Assembly: GCA_017993835.1 (NCBI GenBank)
Contig: JAGOLX010000017.1
Location: 12,915 to 76,914 of the forward strand
Origin: Phycisphaerae bacterium
GTDB lineage: Bacteria; Planctomycetota; Phycisphaerae; Sedimentisphaerales; Anaerobacaceae
Direction of reading: 5' to 3'
Length of the DNA stretch: 64,000 nucleotides
Position 1 is the stretch's first letter; every line of letters begins with the position of its first letter. The translations under genes were made by a program, and so were the position numbers. The notes under the pieces are model-generated. The model made no database searches. It was not told where the DNA came from and saw only the letters and a list, made by a program, of their open reading frames with translations. Of this stretch, positions 1-7,081 are shown piece by piece.

Positions 1-860
1 CCCAGCGCCTCGAAGTACGGCTGCATCTGGCCGACGAGCTTCGTGTCGCTGCCTTGGGTCTTGACGATCGCGGTGATGGCGAGCGTCTCGCCCTGCGAGT
101 TGCGAGCGACGAGCTTGTGCGGGCGGTGCGAATATTTCAGAGGCCGGCCGTCCTCGACTTGCTCGACCGAATGCTCCTGGACGAGGACCCAGCGATAGCC
201 GTTGTCCTTGAGCGTTCGGACGAACTCGTAGAACACATCGGGATGGTTCGGGAGGGCCATTTCGGCAGGCGAGAATCCCTGCACTTTGGCCAGGGCCTCC
301 GCGCCGAAGAGGGCCGCGAAGAAGTGCCGCCAGGCCTGGACGTGGAGCCGGAAGTCCTGGACGGGAGTCGAGGGCGCGACCGCGTGGCCCCAGGGGCAAC
401 CGAGCCACTCGACGCAGTGGCGATACCGCGGATCGCACGTGATCAGCCGGAGGTTCTCGAAGACATCGTCCAGGCCCATCGCGTGCAGGCCGTGGAGCAG
501 CGTGCCCGAGTAGTCGAGCATCACGCGGGGCTCCTTGCCCTCGGAGACAAGTTGGGGGACGAGCTCCCCCATCCGCTTGTAGCACCAATGGAAGACCTTC
601 GCATTGTGGTTGTCGCCCACATTCGGGTGGTCCATCATGTGCTTGAGGTTGCTGACGATCGGGGCTCGCGAAAGCTCCTGATCCGGGTCGGGAATCAGCG
701 GCTGGTGCATGTGCAGCGCGATGGCGCAGGCGCTCTTGACTCGCGTCCAGTCTATGGTGCTTTCGCGACGACGATGGGCGGCCTTCGCCACAGCGTCGGA
801 GATCATCGCCTCCGAGCCGCACAGGTTGGGCAGGCCCTCAATATATGTGGGTAGATTCAT
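1..860 (-). CDS. Glycoside hydrolase family 57 protein (3' end outside window)
   Basis: This reading frame starts at 860 and is still open at the left edge, so only the first 286 codons are visible. It carries the GH57 hallmark ALHMHQPLIP near residue 50, then WLGCPWGHAVAP, and GFSPAEMALP, in which Glu200 sits where GH57 enzymes have their catalytic nucleophile. GH57 enzymes cut or transfer alpha-glucans (amylase, amylopullulanase, 4-alpha-glucanotransferase, branching enzyme); which of these applies cannot be decided from the fragment. There is no signal peptide, so the protein is probably cytoplasmic and acts on stored alpha-glucan. The start lies 11 nt after the stop of the DUF2934 gene, indicating one transcript. 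The family call is firm, the substrate is not. Confidence 0.85.
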   Translation of the reverse strand, partial: MNLPTYIEGLPNLCGSEAMISDAVAKAAHRRRESTIDWTRVKSACAIALHMHQPLIPDPDQELSRAPIVSNLKHMMDHPNVGDNHNAKVFHWCYKRMGELVPQLVSEGKEPRVMLDYSGTLLHGLHAMGLDDVFENLRLITCDPRYRHCVEWLGCPWGHAVAPSTPVQDFRLHVQAWRHFFAALFGAEALAKVQGFSPAEMALPNHPDVFYEFVRTLKDNGYRWVLVQEHSVEQVEDGRPLKYSHRPHKLVARNSQGETLAITAIVKTQGSDTKLVGQMQPYFEAL

Positions 861-871
861 GGGTATGGAGT

Positions 872-1165
872 CTACTCCATCCCCAACTCCCGCTTCAACT
901 GTCTTTCGGCCTCGTGCCAGATATATTCGTCTTTGCCGTGCGGGCAGCCATGCTGTTGCCAGAGTCTCTTGGCCCGCCCGGCGATTTGATCGTGCGTCAG
1001 GGTCCGCGCCGGCGCGACCGTCGGTTTGCTTTCCTGCAATTGCATGGGCTTGACCTCCTGCCCACATTCCACGCCCACAGGCCCCAGTTCGCTACTCTCC
1101 TTCTTATCGGGTACGGCGGGCTTGCCCCCCTTCCCGGCTGTCTTACGAGGTTCTCTCTTGGCCAT
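872..1165 (-). CDS. DUF2934 domain protein
   Basis: A 97-residue protein. The N-terminal half is Lys/Pro/Glu-rich and looks disordered. The C-terminal 40 residues match the DUF2934 pattern, seen as DQIAGRAKRLWQQHGCPHG followed by KDEYIWHEAERQL. I chose the ATG at 1165 because GGAG lies 7 nt upstream; an in-frame ATG at 1177 is also possible. DUF2934 proteins are small, of unknown function, and often sit beside glycogen or alpha-glucan enzymes such as GlgB, GlgX or maltooligosyltrehalose genes. That fits the GH57 gene that starts 11 nt downstream. A role in alpha-glucan metabolism is inference from context only. Confidence 0.75.
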   Translation of the reverse strand: MAKREPRKTAGKGGKPAVPDKKESSELGPVGVECGQEVKPMQLQESKPTVAPARTLTHDQIAGRAKRLWQQHGCPHGKDEYIWHEAERQLKRELGME

Positions 1166-1340
1166 AATCGGCTCCATAATGAGGTATTCCCAGCATTCCA
1201 TGCGACGGCGCCGCCGCCGCGGAACAAACACGCCCTGTACGAGCAAGATGCCCCTGTCGTTCAGAAGAAATCTCCGGTATGATGCCCATGGACATCCAAC
1301 TGCAAAAGGTACACCTGCATCCTTGCCAGGGGGTATGGCT

Positions 1341-3527
1341 ATGAAAGACCTGATCGACCATCCGCTGAAGAGAACACCCGCCGTGTTGGCTGCGATCGCC
1401 ATGGGCCTGTTGCCGGTCTGGGTCGCAAGGGCTGCCGAGAGCGCTCGGGGCCCACAGAGGGCCTCTCTGGTCGTCCACACCACCCAGAAGTCGCAGTATC
1501 CGATCCCCCGCTACCTCACCGGCAAGTTCTGCGAGCACCTGTACTTCAATATCACCAACGGCATGGAGGCCCAGATCCTGAAAAACCCGACATTCTCGGA
1601 CTATCCCTTCTCGACGGGGCAGCTCTCGCCGGACGGGGTAGCGACGTTTCACTTCGCGCAGGACGAGATCGCGCGGGCGATTCGCAACGACGCGGGCCGC
1701 TGGGGTTGGCCGGACTCGGAACGGGAGAACCTGGTGAAGTCCCGCAACGAGGCGGTCGCCTGCTGGTGGGCCAAGGTCGGACCGGTCGAGGCCAGCCCGG
1801 ACACCGGTCCCTGCGGCGGACGGGCCCAGCGAATCGCGACGCGCGAGGCGGGACAGGGCATCTGCCAATGGACCTGGCTGCCGCTGCACCGAGTCAGGAA
1901 GTTCGACCTCACGATCTGGGTGCGTTCGCCGGACTTGAAGTCGCTGACAGCAACGTTCTTCGGGCCTGATGGAGACGTTTGTGCGAAGGCGACGATCTCG
2001 CCGGTCGGAACGCAATGGCAGCGGTTTGACACGACTCTCGAAGTCGCTGCCGATTCGCCTGCGGACAAGGCATACCGCTTCGCCATCACCGCCGACGGGC
2101 CGGGACAGTTCGTCGTGGACCGCGTGCTGCTGTATCCTGCCGATCACATCAACAGGGCCGATCCCGACGTCATTCGCTTTCTCAAGGAGTCACGTCTGCC
2201 GATCCTCCGCTGGCCGGGCGGCAACTTCGTGAGCAGCTACCACTGGCGTGATGGTGTCGGACCCATCGAACAGCGGCCGACCCTGCCGAACTACGCCTGG
2301 GGTCAGCAGGAAAACAACCTCTTCGGGACTGACGAGTTCATCGCCTTCTGCAAGGCGGTGGGCTGCGAGCCGATGATCTGCCTCAACGGCGGCAACGGCA
2401 CCCCCGAAGAAGCAGCCCAGTGGGTCGAGTACTGCAACGGCGGGCCCGACACCCCGATGGGCAAGCTGCGGGCGGCCAACGGAAATCCCAGACCCTTCAA
2501 CGTGCGCCATTGGGAGATCGGCAACGAACTTTGGGGAAACTGGCAATATCACTGGACGACGGCATCGGGCTATGTGGACCGATACCGCCGGTTCGTGAAG
2601 GCTGTTCTTGCAGCTGATCCTACGATCCAGGTCTACGCCTGCGGCGCGCCGGTGCTGTGGGGCAAGGGGTGGAACGACACGCTGATCGCCGGAACAGCCG
2701 ACCTGCTGAAGACCACCACCGATCACCCTCTCATCGGCGGGAACGTCCCGACGAGCACAGACCCGCTCGACGTGTTCCGCGACTTCATGGCGGTTCCGGA
2801 GGTGCTGGAGCAGCGATGGGGCGCACTGCGGGCCGACATGAAGGCCGGCGGGATTGACGATCCGCACCTGGCGGTCACGGAACTCCAACTGTTCGCCCAC
2901 CTCGGACAATCGTCGCCGGACGCGCCGCGACGCCTGACGCATGAGAACCTGGTGAGCCCAGCGACGCAGGCGGAGGCCTTATACGACGTGCTCATCTACC
3001 ACGCCGCGGTCCGCTTGGCGCCCTTCGTGACGATGGTCACGCAGTCGGCCACGGTCAACCATGGCGGAGGCCTGCGCAAGAGTCGTGAGCGAGTCTACGC
3101 CAATCCCTGTCACTATGCCCAGTCGATGTTCGCCTTGCTCGGGGAAGCTGTCCCGGTCAGAACGGAGCTGACCTGTTCATCGGAGAAGGCGCCGCGGGTC
3201 CTGCCGGAACTGCGAAACGCCGAGAAGGAATGGACGTACCGAAACCTCGATGTCCTGGCCGCGAGGGCAAACGACGGGAGCCTGCTGCTGTCCATCGTGT
3301 ACAAAGGGACACAGACTCCCACTGTCCTGGAGATCTCCTTGAACGACGTGGACTCGGCCGGGAACGTGGAGATTCAGACCCTCGTCGCGGACGTGCCCTG
3401 GGCGGTCAATACGCTGGAGGCGCCGGAGGCGATCAAGCCCATCGCAAGCACGAGGGAACTCGCCGACGGCAGACTGTCGCTTCCGCTGTCGCCGTACAGC
3501 TATACGCTGGTGCGAATCCCGCAATAG
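1341..3527 (+). CDS. GH51-type alpha-L-arabinofuranosidase, exported
   Basis: 728 residues with an N-terminal signal peptide (hydrophobic stretch LAAIAMGLLPVWVARA). The order is the usual GH51 one: a beta-sandwich/CBM-like region (about 170-290), a TIM barrel containing LRWPGGNFVSSYHWRDGVG, the acid/base motif HWEIGNELWG (Glu396) and the nucleophile region LAVTELQLF (Glu514), then a C-terminal beta-sandwich. It should remove terminal alpha-L-arabinofuranosyl groups from arabinan, arabinoxylan or similar glycans outside the cytoplasm. The start at 1341 is preferred because AGGGGG lies 7 nt upstream; an ATG at 1335 is too close to that site. It is convergent with the GspE-like gene, only 12 nt apart, with no room for a terminator. 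Family assignment is strong; a GH51 endoglucanase activity is the main alternative. Confidence 0.9.
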   Translation: MKDLIDHPLKRTPAVLAAIAMGLLPVWVARAAESARGPQRASLVVHTTQKSQYPIPRYLTGKFCEHLYFNITNGMEAQILKNPTFSDYPFSTGQLSPDGVATFHFAQDEIARAIRNDAGRWGWPDSERENLVKSRNEAVACWWAKVGPVEASPDTGPCGGRAQRIATREAGQGICQWTWLPLHRVRKFDLTIWVRSPDLKSLTATFFGPDGDVCAKATISPVGTQWQRFDTTLEVAADSPADKAYRFAITADGPGQFVVDRVLLYPADHINRADPDVIRFLKESRLPILRWPGGNFVSSYHWRDGVGPIEQRPTLPNYAWGQQENNLFGTDEFIAFCKAVGCEPMICLNGGNGTPEEAAQWVEYCNGGPDTPMGKLRAANGNPRPFNVRHWEIGNELWGNWQYHWTTASGYVDRYRRFVKAVLAADPTIQVYACGAPVLWGKGWNDTLIAGTADLLKTTTDHPLIGGNVPTSTDPLDVFRDFMAVPEVLEQRWGALRADMKAGGIDDPHLAVTELQLFAHLGQSSPDAPRRLTHENLVSPATQAEALYDVLIYHAAVRLAPFVTMVTQSATVNHGGGLRKSRERVYANPCHYAQSMFALLGEAVPVRTELTCSSEKAPRVLPELRNAEKEWTYRNLDVLAARANDGSLLLSIVYKGTQTPTVLEISLNDVDSAGNVEIQTLVADVPWAVNTLEAPEAIKPIASTRELADGRLSLPLSPYSYTLVRIPQ

Positions 3528-3539
3528 CCGTCGTCGGAC

Positions 3540-4823
3540 TCACACGTCCGAGCGGGTGAGATTGTCGAGTTCCAAAGAGAGCGGATCGGTCGTGTGTCGC
3601 ATCAGCTCGATGCCCCGGCTGAATGTGCAGACGCGCCGGACCTCGTCCATTGTCGTGACGCCCAGCGCCGCCTTCTCCAGGCCGTCCTGGCCCATCGAAC
3701 GCGTCCCCTTCTTGCGGAGACAGTCGGTAATCTCGCGGTGATGCGATCCCGACCGGATGAAGGTCGCGACCTCGTCGTCGATGTGGGCGACTTCGAAGAC
3801 ACCAGTCCGTCCCCGGTAGCCGTATGAATAGCACGCCGGGCAGCCGACAGCCCGCATGAGGTGATCCGGAACCTCCATCGCGGATTGTGCAAACAGTTCC
3901 CGGTCTTCGTCGCCCAATGCAAGGGGCTGAGAGCAATCGGGACAGAGCCGTCGGATCAGGTTCTGGGCGATGATCAGACGCAAGGAGCTGCCGATGACGT
4001 GGTGAGGCACCCCAAGATAGTGGAGGGAATCGATGGCCCCTGCCGCATCCTGGGCGTGGATCGTTGCCAAGACGAGCCGGCCGGACAGTGCGGCGCGGGC
4101 CGCCACCATCGCGGAATCTGCGTCGCGGATCTCGCCGACGAGGATCAGGTCGGGGTCCATGCGAAGGATCGTCCGCAACCCCTCGTGCATCGTCAGTCCG
4201 TGGCGTTCATCGACCTCGATCTGCTGGACGTAGGGCAGGCGAAACTCGACCGGGTCCTCGATGGAGTAGGTCGTCGTGGTCCGCAGGTCCATGAGGGAGG
4301 CCAGCGAGTACATCGTGGTCGTCTTGCCGGAGCCGGTGGCTCCGGTGATCAGGACCAGCCCGCTGAGCGAGCGGACAGCCGTGGCGACCTTCTCCTGGTC
4401 GGCCGGCGTGAAGCCCAGGTTGGCGATGTCCCACTCATCTCGGGGCATGCTCAGCAATCGCAGGTGGGCCGACTCGCGATCCCGGACGGGCGTCAGTGTG
4501 ACGCGGATTTCCCATCGCATATCGCCGTCGGGCCAGGTGAGTTGCCCTTCCGTCGGCGTGAACGAGCGGATGAAGTCCAGGCCCGATGCGCTTTTCAACT
4601 GGTTCAGCAGCGTTCGACCTTCGGCCGGCGAGAGCACCTCCTTGGGGTGAATGATCCCATCGACGCGGTGAAGCACCCGCAGCCCCTCGGCCACACAGTG
4701 CAGGTGCACGTCCGTGGCCTTCTCGACGATGGCATTCCAGATGCACGTCCGGAGGGGGTCGGGATAGGATGCGATGATGCCTTCGCCGAATCGGGCGGGG
4801 CATTCTTGAGTTGCTGTCGCCAT
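3540..4823 (-). CDS. GspE/PilB-type secretion or pilus ATPase (short form)
   Basis: 427 residues, a cytoplasmic hexameric ATPase of the type II secretion/type IV pilus family that would power pseudopilus or pilus assembly. Visible motifs are Walker A GATGSGKT (Lys167), the Asp box IEDPVEFRLPYVQQIEVDE, Walker B DLILVGEIRDADSA, a His box LATIHAQDA, and the C-terminal zinc tetracysteine pair CPDC...CPAC. It keeps the N2-like domain (KATDVHLHCVAEGLRV) but lacks the longer N1 domain of typical GspE/PilB (about 500-570 aa). The start at 4823 has AAGGAG 8 nt upstream. No gspF, gspD or pilC gene is adjacent, so it is an orphan; the pseudopilin at 13197-13988 is the only other component in the window. 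PilT/PilU is less likely because of the zinc cysteines. Confidence 0.88.
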   Translation of the reverse strand: MATATQECPARFGEGIIASYPDPLRTCIWNAIVEKATDVHLHCVAEGLRVLHRVDGIIHPKEVLSPAEGRTLLNQLKSASGLDFIRSFTPTEGQLTWPDGDMRWEIRVTLTPVRDRESAHLRLLSMPRDEWDIANLGFTPADQEKVATAVRSLSGLVLITGATGSGKTTTMYSLASLMDLRTTTTYSIEDPVEFRLPYVQQIEVDERHGLTMHEGLRTILRMDPDLILVGEIRDADSAMVAARAALSGRLVLATIHAQDAAGAIDSLHYLGVPHHVIGSSLRLIIAQNLIRRLCPDCSQPLALGDEDRELFAQSAMEVPDHLMRAVGCPACYSYGYRGRTGVFEVAHIDDEVATFIRSGSHHREITDCLRKKGTRSMGQDGLEKAALGVTTMDEVRRVCTFSRGIELMRHTTDPLSLELDNLTRSDV

Positions 4824-5050
4824 GCCTGATGCTCCTTCACAGGCGTCGTGTGTCGTGCATCGTGCGTGCAACCGCGCGACACAGGACGTATCCCCTACGA
4901 CGCCACAGGATCCGTCCCAGGACTTGTCTCGACAGAGCAGGGAGCCCTCTTGACAAGCACTTGGGATCTTCCACAAATCAGGGGGGAATTTCGCACCCTC
5001 GTTGCCGCTGGCGTCCCATAACATCACCCACACAACGCGAAGCGGCGCGG

Positions 5051-5104
5051 GTCCCGTAGGTCCTATATGTCCTGTGGGTCCTGTGTCTCCTACAGGTCCG
5101 CCGG
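5051..5104. repeat. 9-bp tandem repeat at the 3' end of the GH97 gene
   Basis: Six imperfect 9-bp units of the form GTCCTGTGG run from 5051 to 5104 and straddle the stop codon of the GH97 gene at 5090-5092. Read in one frame they would give a collagen-like Gly-Pro-Val pattern, but no credible start or gene accompanies them. I take it as a simple-sequence expansion. Confidence 0.6.
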
Positions 5105-6961
5105 CTCGATCCGGATCGCCTCGCCCCCTCGGGCGGGCAGGGTCACCTGGAGCACGGTGTCTGGGCCGACGGTCCGTTGCTCGATCCGGACGTGGGTCCG
5201 CGTCGGAATCGCCGGATCGTCCGTGTAGAAGTGCGCCGTGTACCGCACGCTCCCCTCCAGGAAGTCCAGCGGCACATCGAACGTCTGCGGCTGTCCCGCG
5301 TTCATGCACCCGATGAACCACTGCTCGCCCTTGCGTCTGGCGACCACCGCGTACTCCCCGATCCGGCCGTGAATCACCCTGGTATCGTCCCAGGTGGTCG
5401 GCAGATGACTGAAGAACTCCAACTCCGGCGTGTCCTCGACCGTGCCCGGCCGGTCGTACCAGAACAGGAATTGCCACGGGCTGAAGAGAACCACAGGCTT
5501 GGCCAACTGGTAGGCATACGTCGAGTTCGCTGCAACACGGGGGTCGTTCCAGCAGACCGTGTTGTCCGCCTGCCCTGCGATTATGCGGGTGAACGCGTAG
5601 GTGAGCGTCTGGTCGTTCGTCGGGCGGGTTTCGTCCCCATAGATCCCCTCGACCGTCATCAGGTTCGGATAGGTCCGGCTGTAACCGGTCGGGCGATACT
5701 CGTCATGCACATCCACCATGAATCGGTGCTCGGCGCACTTGCGGATCGCCTCATGAAGCCAGCGGGTCCACCGCTGCGAGCCCACGTTGACGAAACCGAA
5801 CTTGATCCCCTGGATCCCCCACCTCTCATAGAGCGGAAGCAGTACATCGAGCTGCTTCTCCAACGCGATGTGGTTCACGTAGACGATGATCCCGATGCCT
5901 CGCTCGTTCGCGTAGCGAATCACCTCGTGCAGATCAAGCGGTCCCTTGCTGCGTTTGGGGTCGAGAGTGACCGTGGTGGCGTCGGCGTTCGGATCATTCT
6001 CCGGGCCGTACCAGCCCGCATCGTACTCGACATATTGCAGGCCCCTCTGGACAGCGAAGTCCACACAGGCCTTGCCGCCCGCGGTGGAAAGCAATACCTC
6101 GCGAATCACCTTGCCCGGCCTGATCCACGATGTGTCCGCGATCGCACAGGGCTCGTTGAGATTCAGGATGATCGTGTTGTTCTCGACGAGCTTGCCGGGG
6201 CTCTGGGCAACCATGACGACCCGCCAGGGTGTCGTCAGCGGCAGGGACGACACGACCTCGCCGTCCAGCCTGCCCTCCAAACCGTGGGGCACCCCTTCGA
6301 GCGGAGCGAACTTCATGCGCGCATAATCGACCAGTCTGGCCTCCGCCAGCGCAGCGTACAAATCCTCTGCGATCTCCACCACGAGCGGCCGCTCACAGCC
6401 CGCTCTGACCTCGCTGAGCGCCACTCTCCGATACTGCCCCTGCGCCGAGTAGGTCGCCCAGGTCGCGTGGTCGGCGTCGAAGCGGAACTCCGAGGTCTCC
6501 CGCTTGATGCGGACGCTCTCGGTTCCCACCTGCTTCGGGACCGTATAACAGAACGCGATGCCCCCGTCATAGGCCCGGAATGTCACACGCAGGACGCGAG
6601 CGGGGGACTCCCTGTCCTTCAATTCGAGGACCACCTGGTTGTAGCGGTCGCGGATTTCCGCCCGCTCGCCGCAGACTGGCTTCCACGTCGAGTCCTGCGT
6701 ACTGGCCGTGTGCGTCACGAGGGTCATCCCCTCGCGCAGCGGGGCGCCGTCCAGGTCCAGCCCCAGGCGGGATTCCACGATCACCGGGCGGCCTTTGAAG
6801 TCCACGCGATAGCAGGGACGACCCTTCGCGTCCCCGAAATCCTGGATCGCAAACGTCGCGACCAGATCGCCGTTCGGCGACTTGACTTCGACCGCGGCGT
6901 GAGTCATTGCTGCTGAATGGATGGTCAACGCAGAGGCTATGGCGACCAGACAGTTTCTCAT
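5090..6961 (-). CDS. GH97 family glycosidase (SusB-like alpha-glucosidase/alpha-galactosidase), exported
   Basis: 623 residues with a signal peptide (MRNCLVAIASALTIHSA...THA). The N-terminal beta-sandwich (about 25-280, starting VEVKSPNGDLVATF) and TIM barrel with DAGWYGPENDP, GIKFGFVN, DVHDEYRPTGYSRTYPN and TVEGIYGDE are typical of GH97, followed by a small C-terminal beta domain. GH97 releases alpha-glucose or alpha-galactose from oligosaccharides. At the strand-4 position where retaining members carry the Asp nucleophile this protein has Gly389 (KFGF), which as I recall the family points to the inverting, SusB-like group; this is inference. AAGGA lies 8 nt before the start at 6961. It is divergent from the DUF5696-esterase gene and probably shares its promoter region. 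Confidence 0.87.
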   Translation of the reverse strand: MRNCLVAIASALTIHSAAMTHAAVEVKSPNGDLVATFAIQDFGDAKGRPCYRVDFKGRPVIVESRLGLDLDGAPLREGMTLVTHTASTQDSTWKPVCGERAEIRDRYNQVVLELKDRESPARVLRVTFRAYDGGIAFCYTVPKQVGTESVRIKRETSEFRFDADHATWATYSAQGQYRRVALSEVRAGCERPLVVEIAEDLYAALAEARLVDYARMKFAPLEGVPHGLEGRLDGEVVSSLPLTTPWRVVMVAQSPGKLVENNTIILNLNEPCAIADTSWIRPGKVIREVLLSTAGGKACVDFAVQRGLQYVEYDAGWYGPENDPNADATTVTLDPKRSKGPLDLHEVIRYANERGIGIIVYVNHIALEKQLDVLLPLYERWGIQGIKFGFVNVGSQRWTRWLHEAIRKCAEHRFMVDVHDEYRPTGYSRTYPNLMTVEGIYGDETRPTNDQTLTYAFTRIIAGQADNTVCWNDPRVAANSTYAYQLAKPVVLFSPWQFLFWYDRPGTVEDTPELEFFSHLPTTWDDTRVIHGRIGEYAVVARRKGEQWFIGCMNAGQPQTFDVPLDFLEGSVRYTAHFYTDDPAIPTRTHVRIEQRTVGPDTVLQVTLPARGGEAIRIEPADL

Positions 6962-6998
6962 GGCGGATTCCTTTCAGAGACTTGTTTGTGCGCAGGTC

Positions 6999-7027
6999 AT
7001 TCTACGGCCATCGACATGCGACCACAA
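6999..7027 (-). promoter_or_regulatory. Predicted promoter of the GH97 gene
   Basis: On the minus strand TTGTGG (7022-7027) and TAGAAT (6999-7004) are separated by 17 bp and lie 38 bp before the GH97 start. The -35 match is weak (3/6). It overlaps the promoter proposed for the opposite strand. Confidence 0.4.
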
Positions 7028-7039
7028 GGCGGGTATGAT
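7011..7039 (+). promoter_or_regulatory. Predicted promoter of the DUF5696-esterase gene
   Basis: TCGACA (7011-7016) and TATGAT (7034-7039) each match the sigma-70 consensus at 5 of 6 positions with the ideal 17-bp spacer. The start codon is 42 bp further on. Confidence 0.55.
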
Positions 7040-7081
7040 GACGCCGTGATCAGAGAACCTTCAAGAAGGGAGTACATACCT

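Noticed and set aside
1278-1283. TATGAT as the -10 box of the GH51 gene
   Set aside because: No acceptable -35 element at 16-18 bp; too weak to list.
5002-5316. Possible collagen-like Gly-Pro-Val protein
   Set aside because: Only the 9-bp tandem repeat gives the pattern; the remainder is antisense to GH97 and no ribosome site is present.
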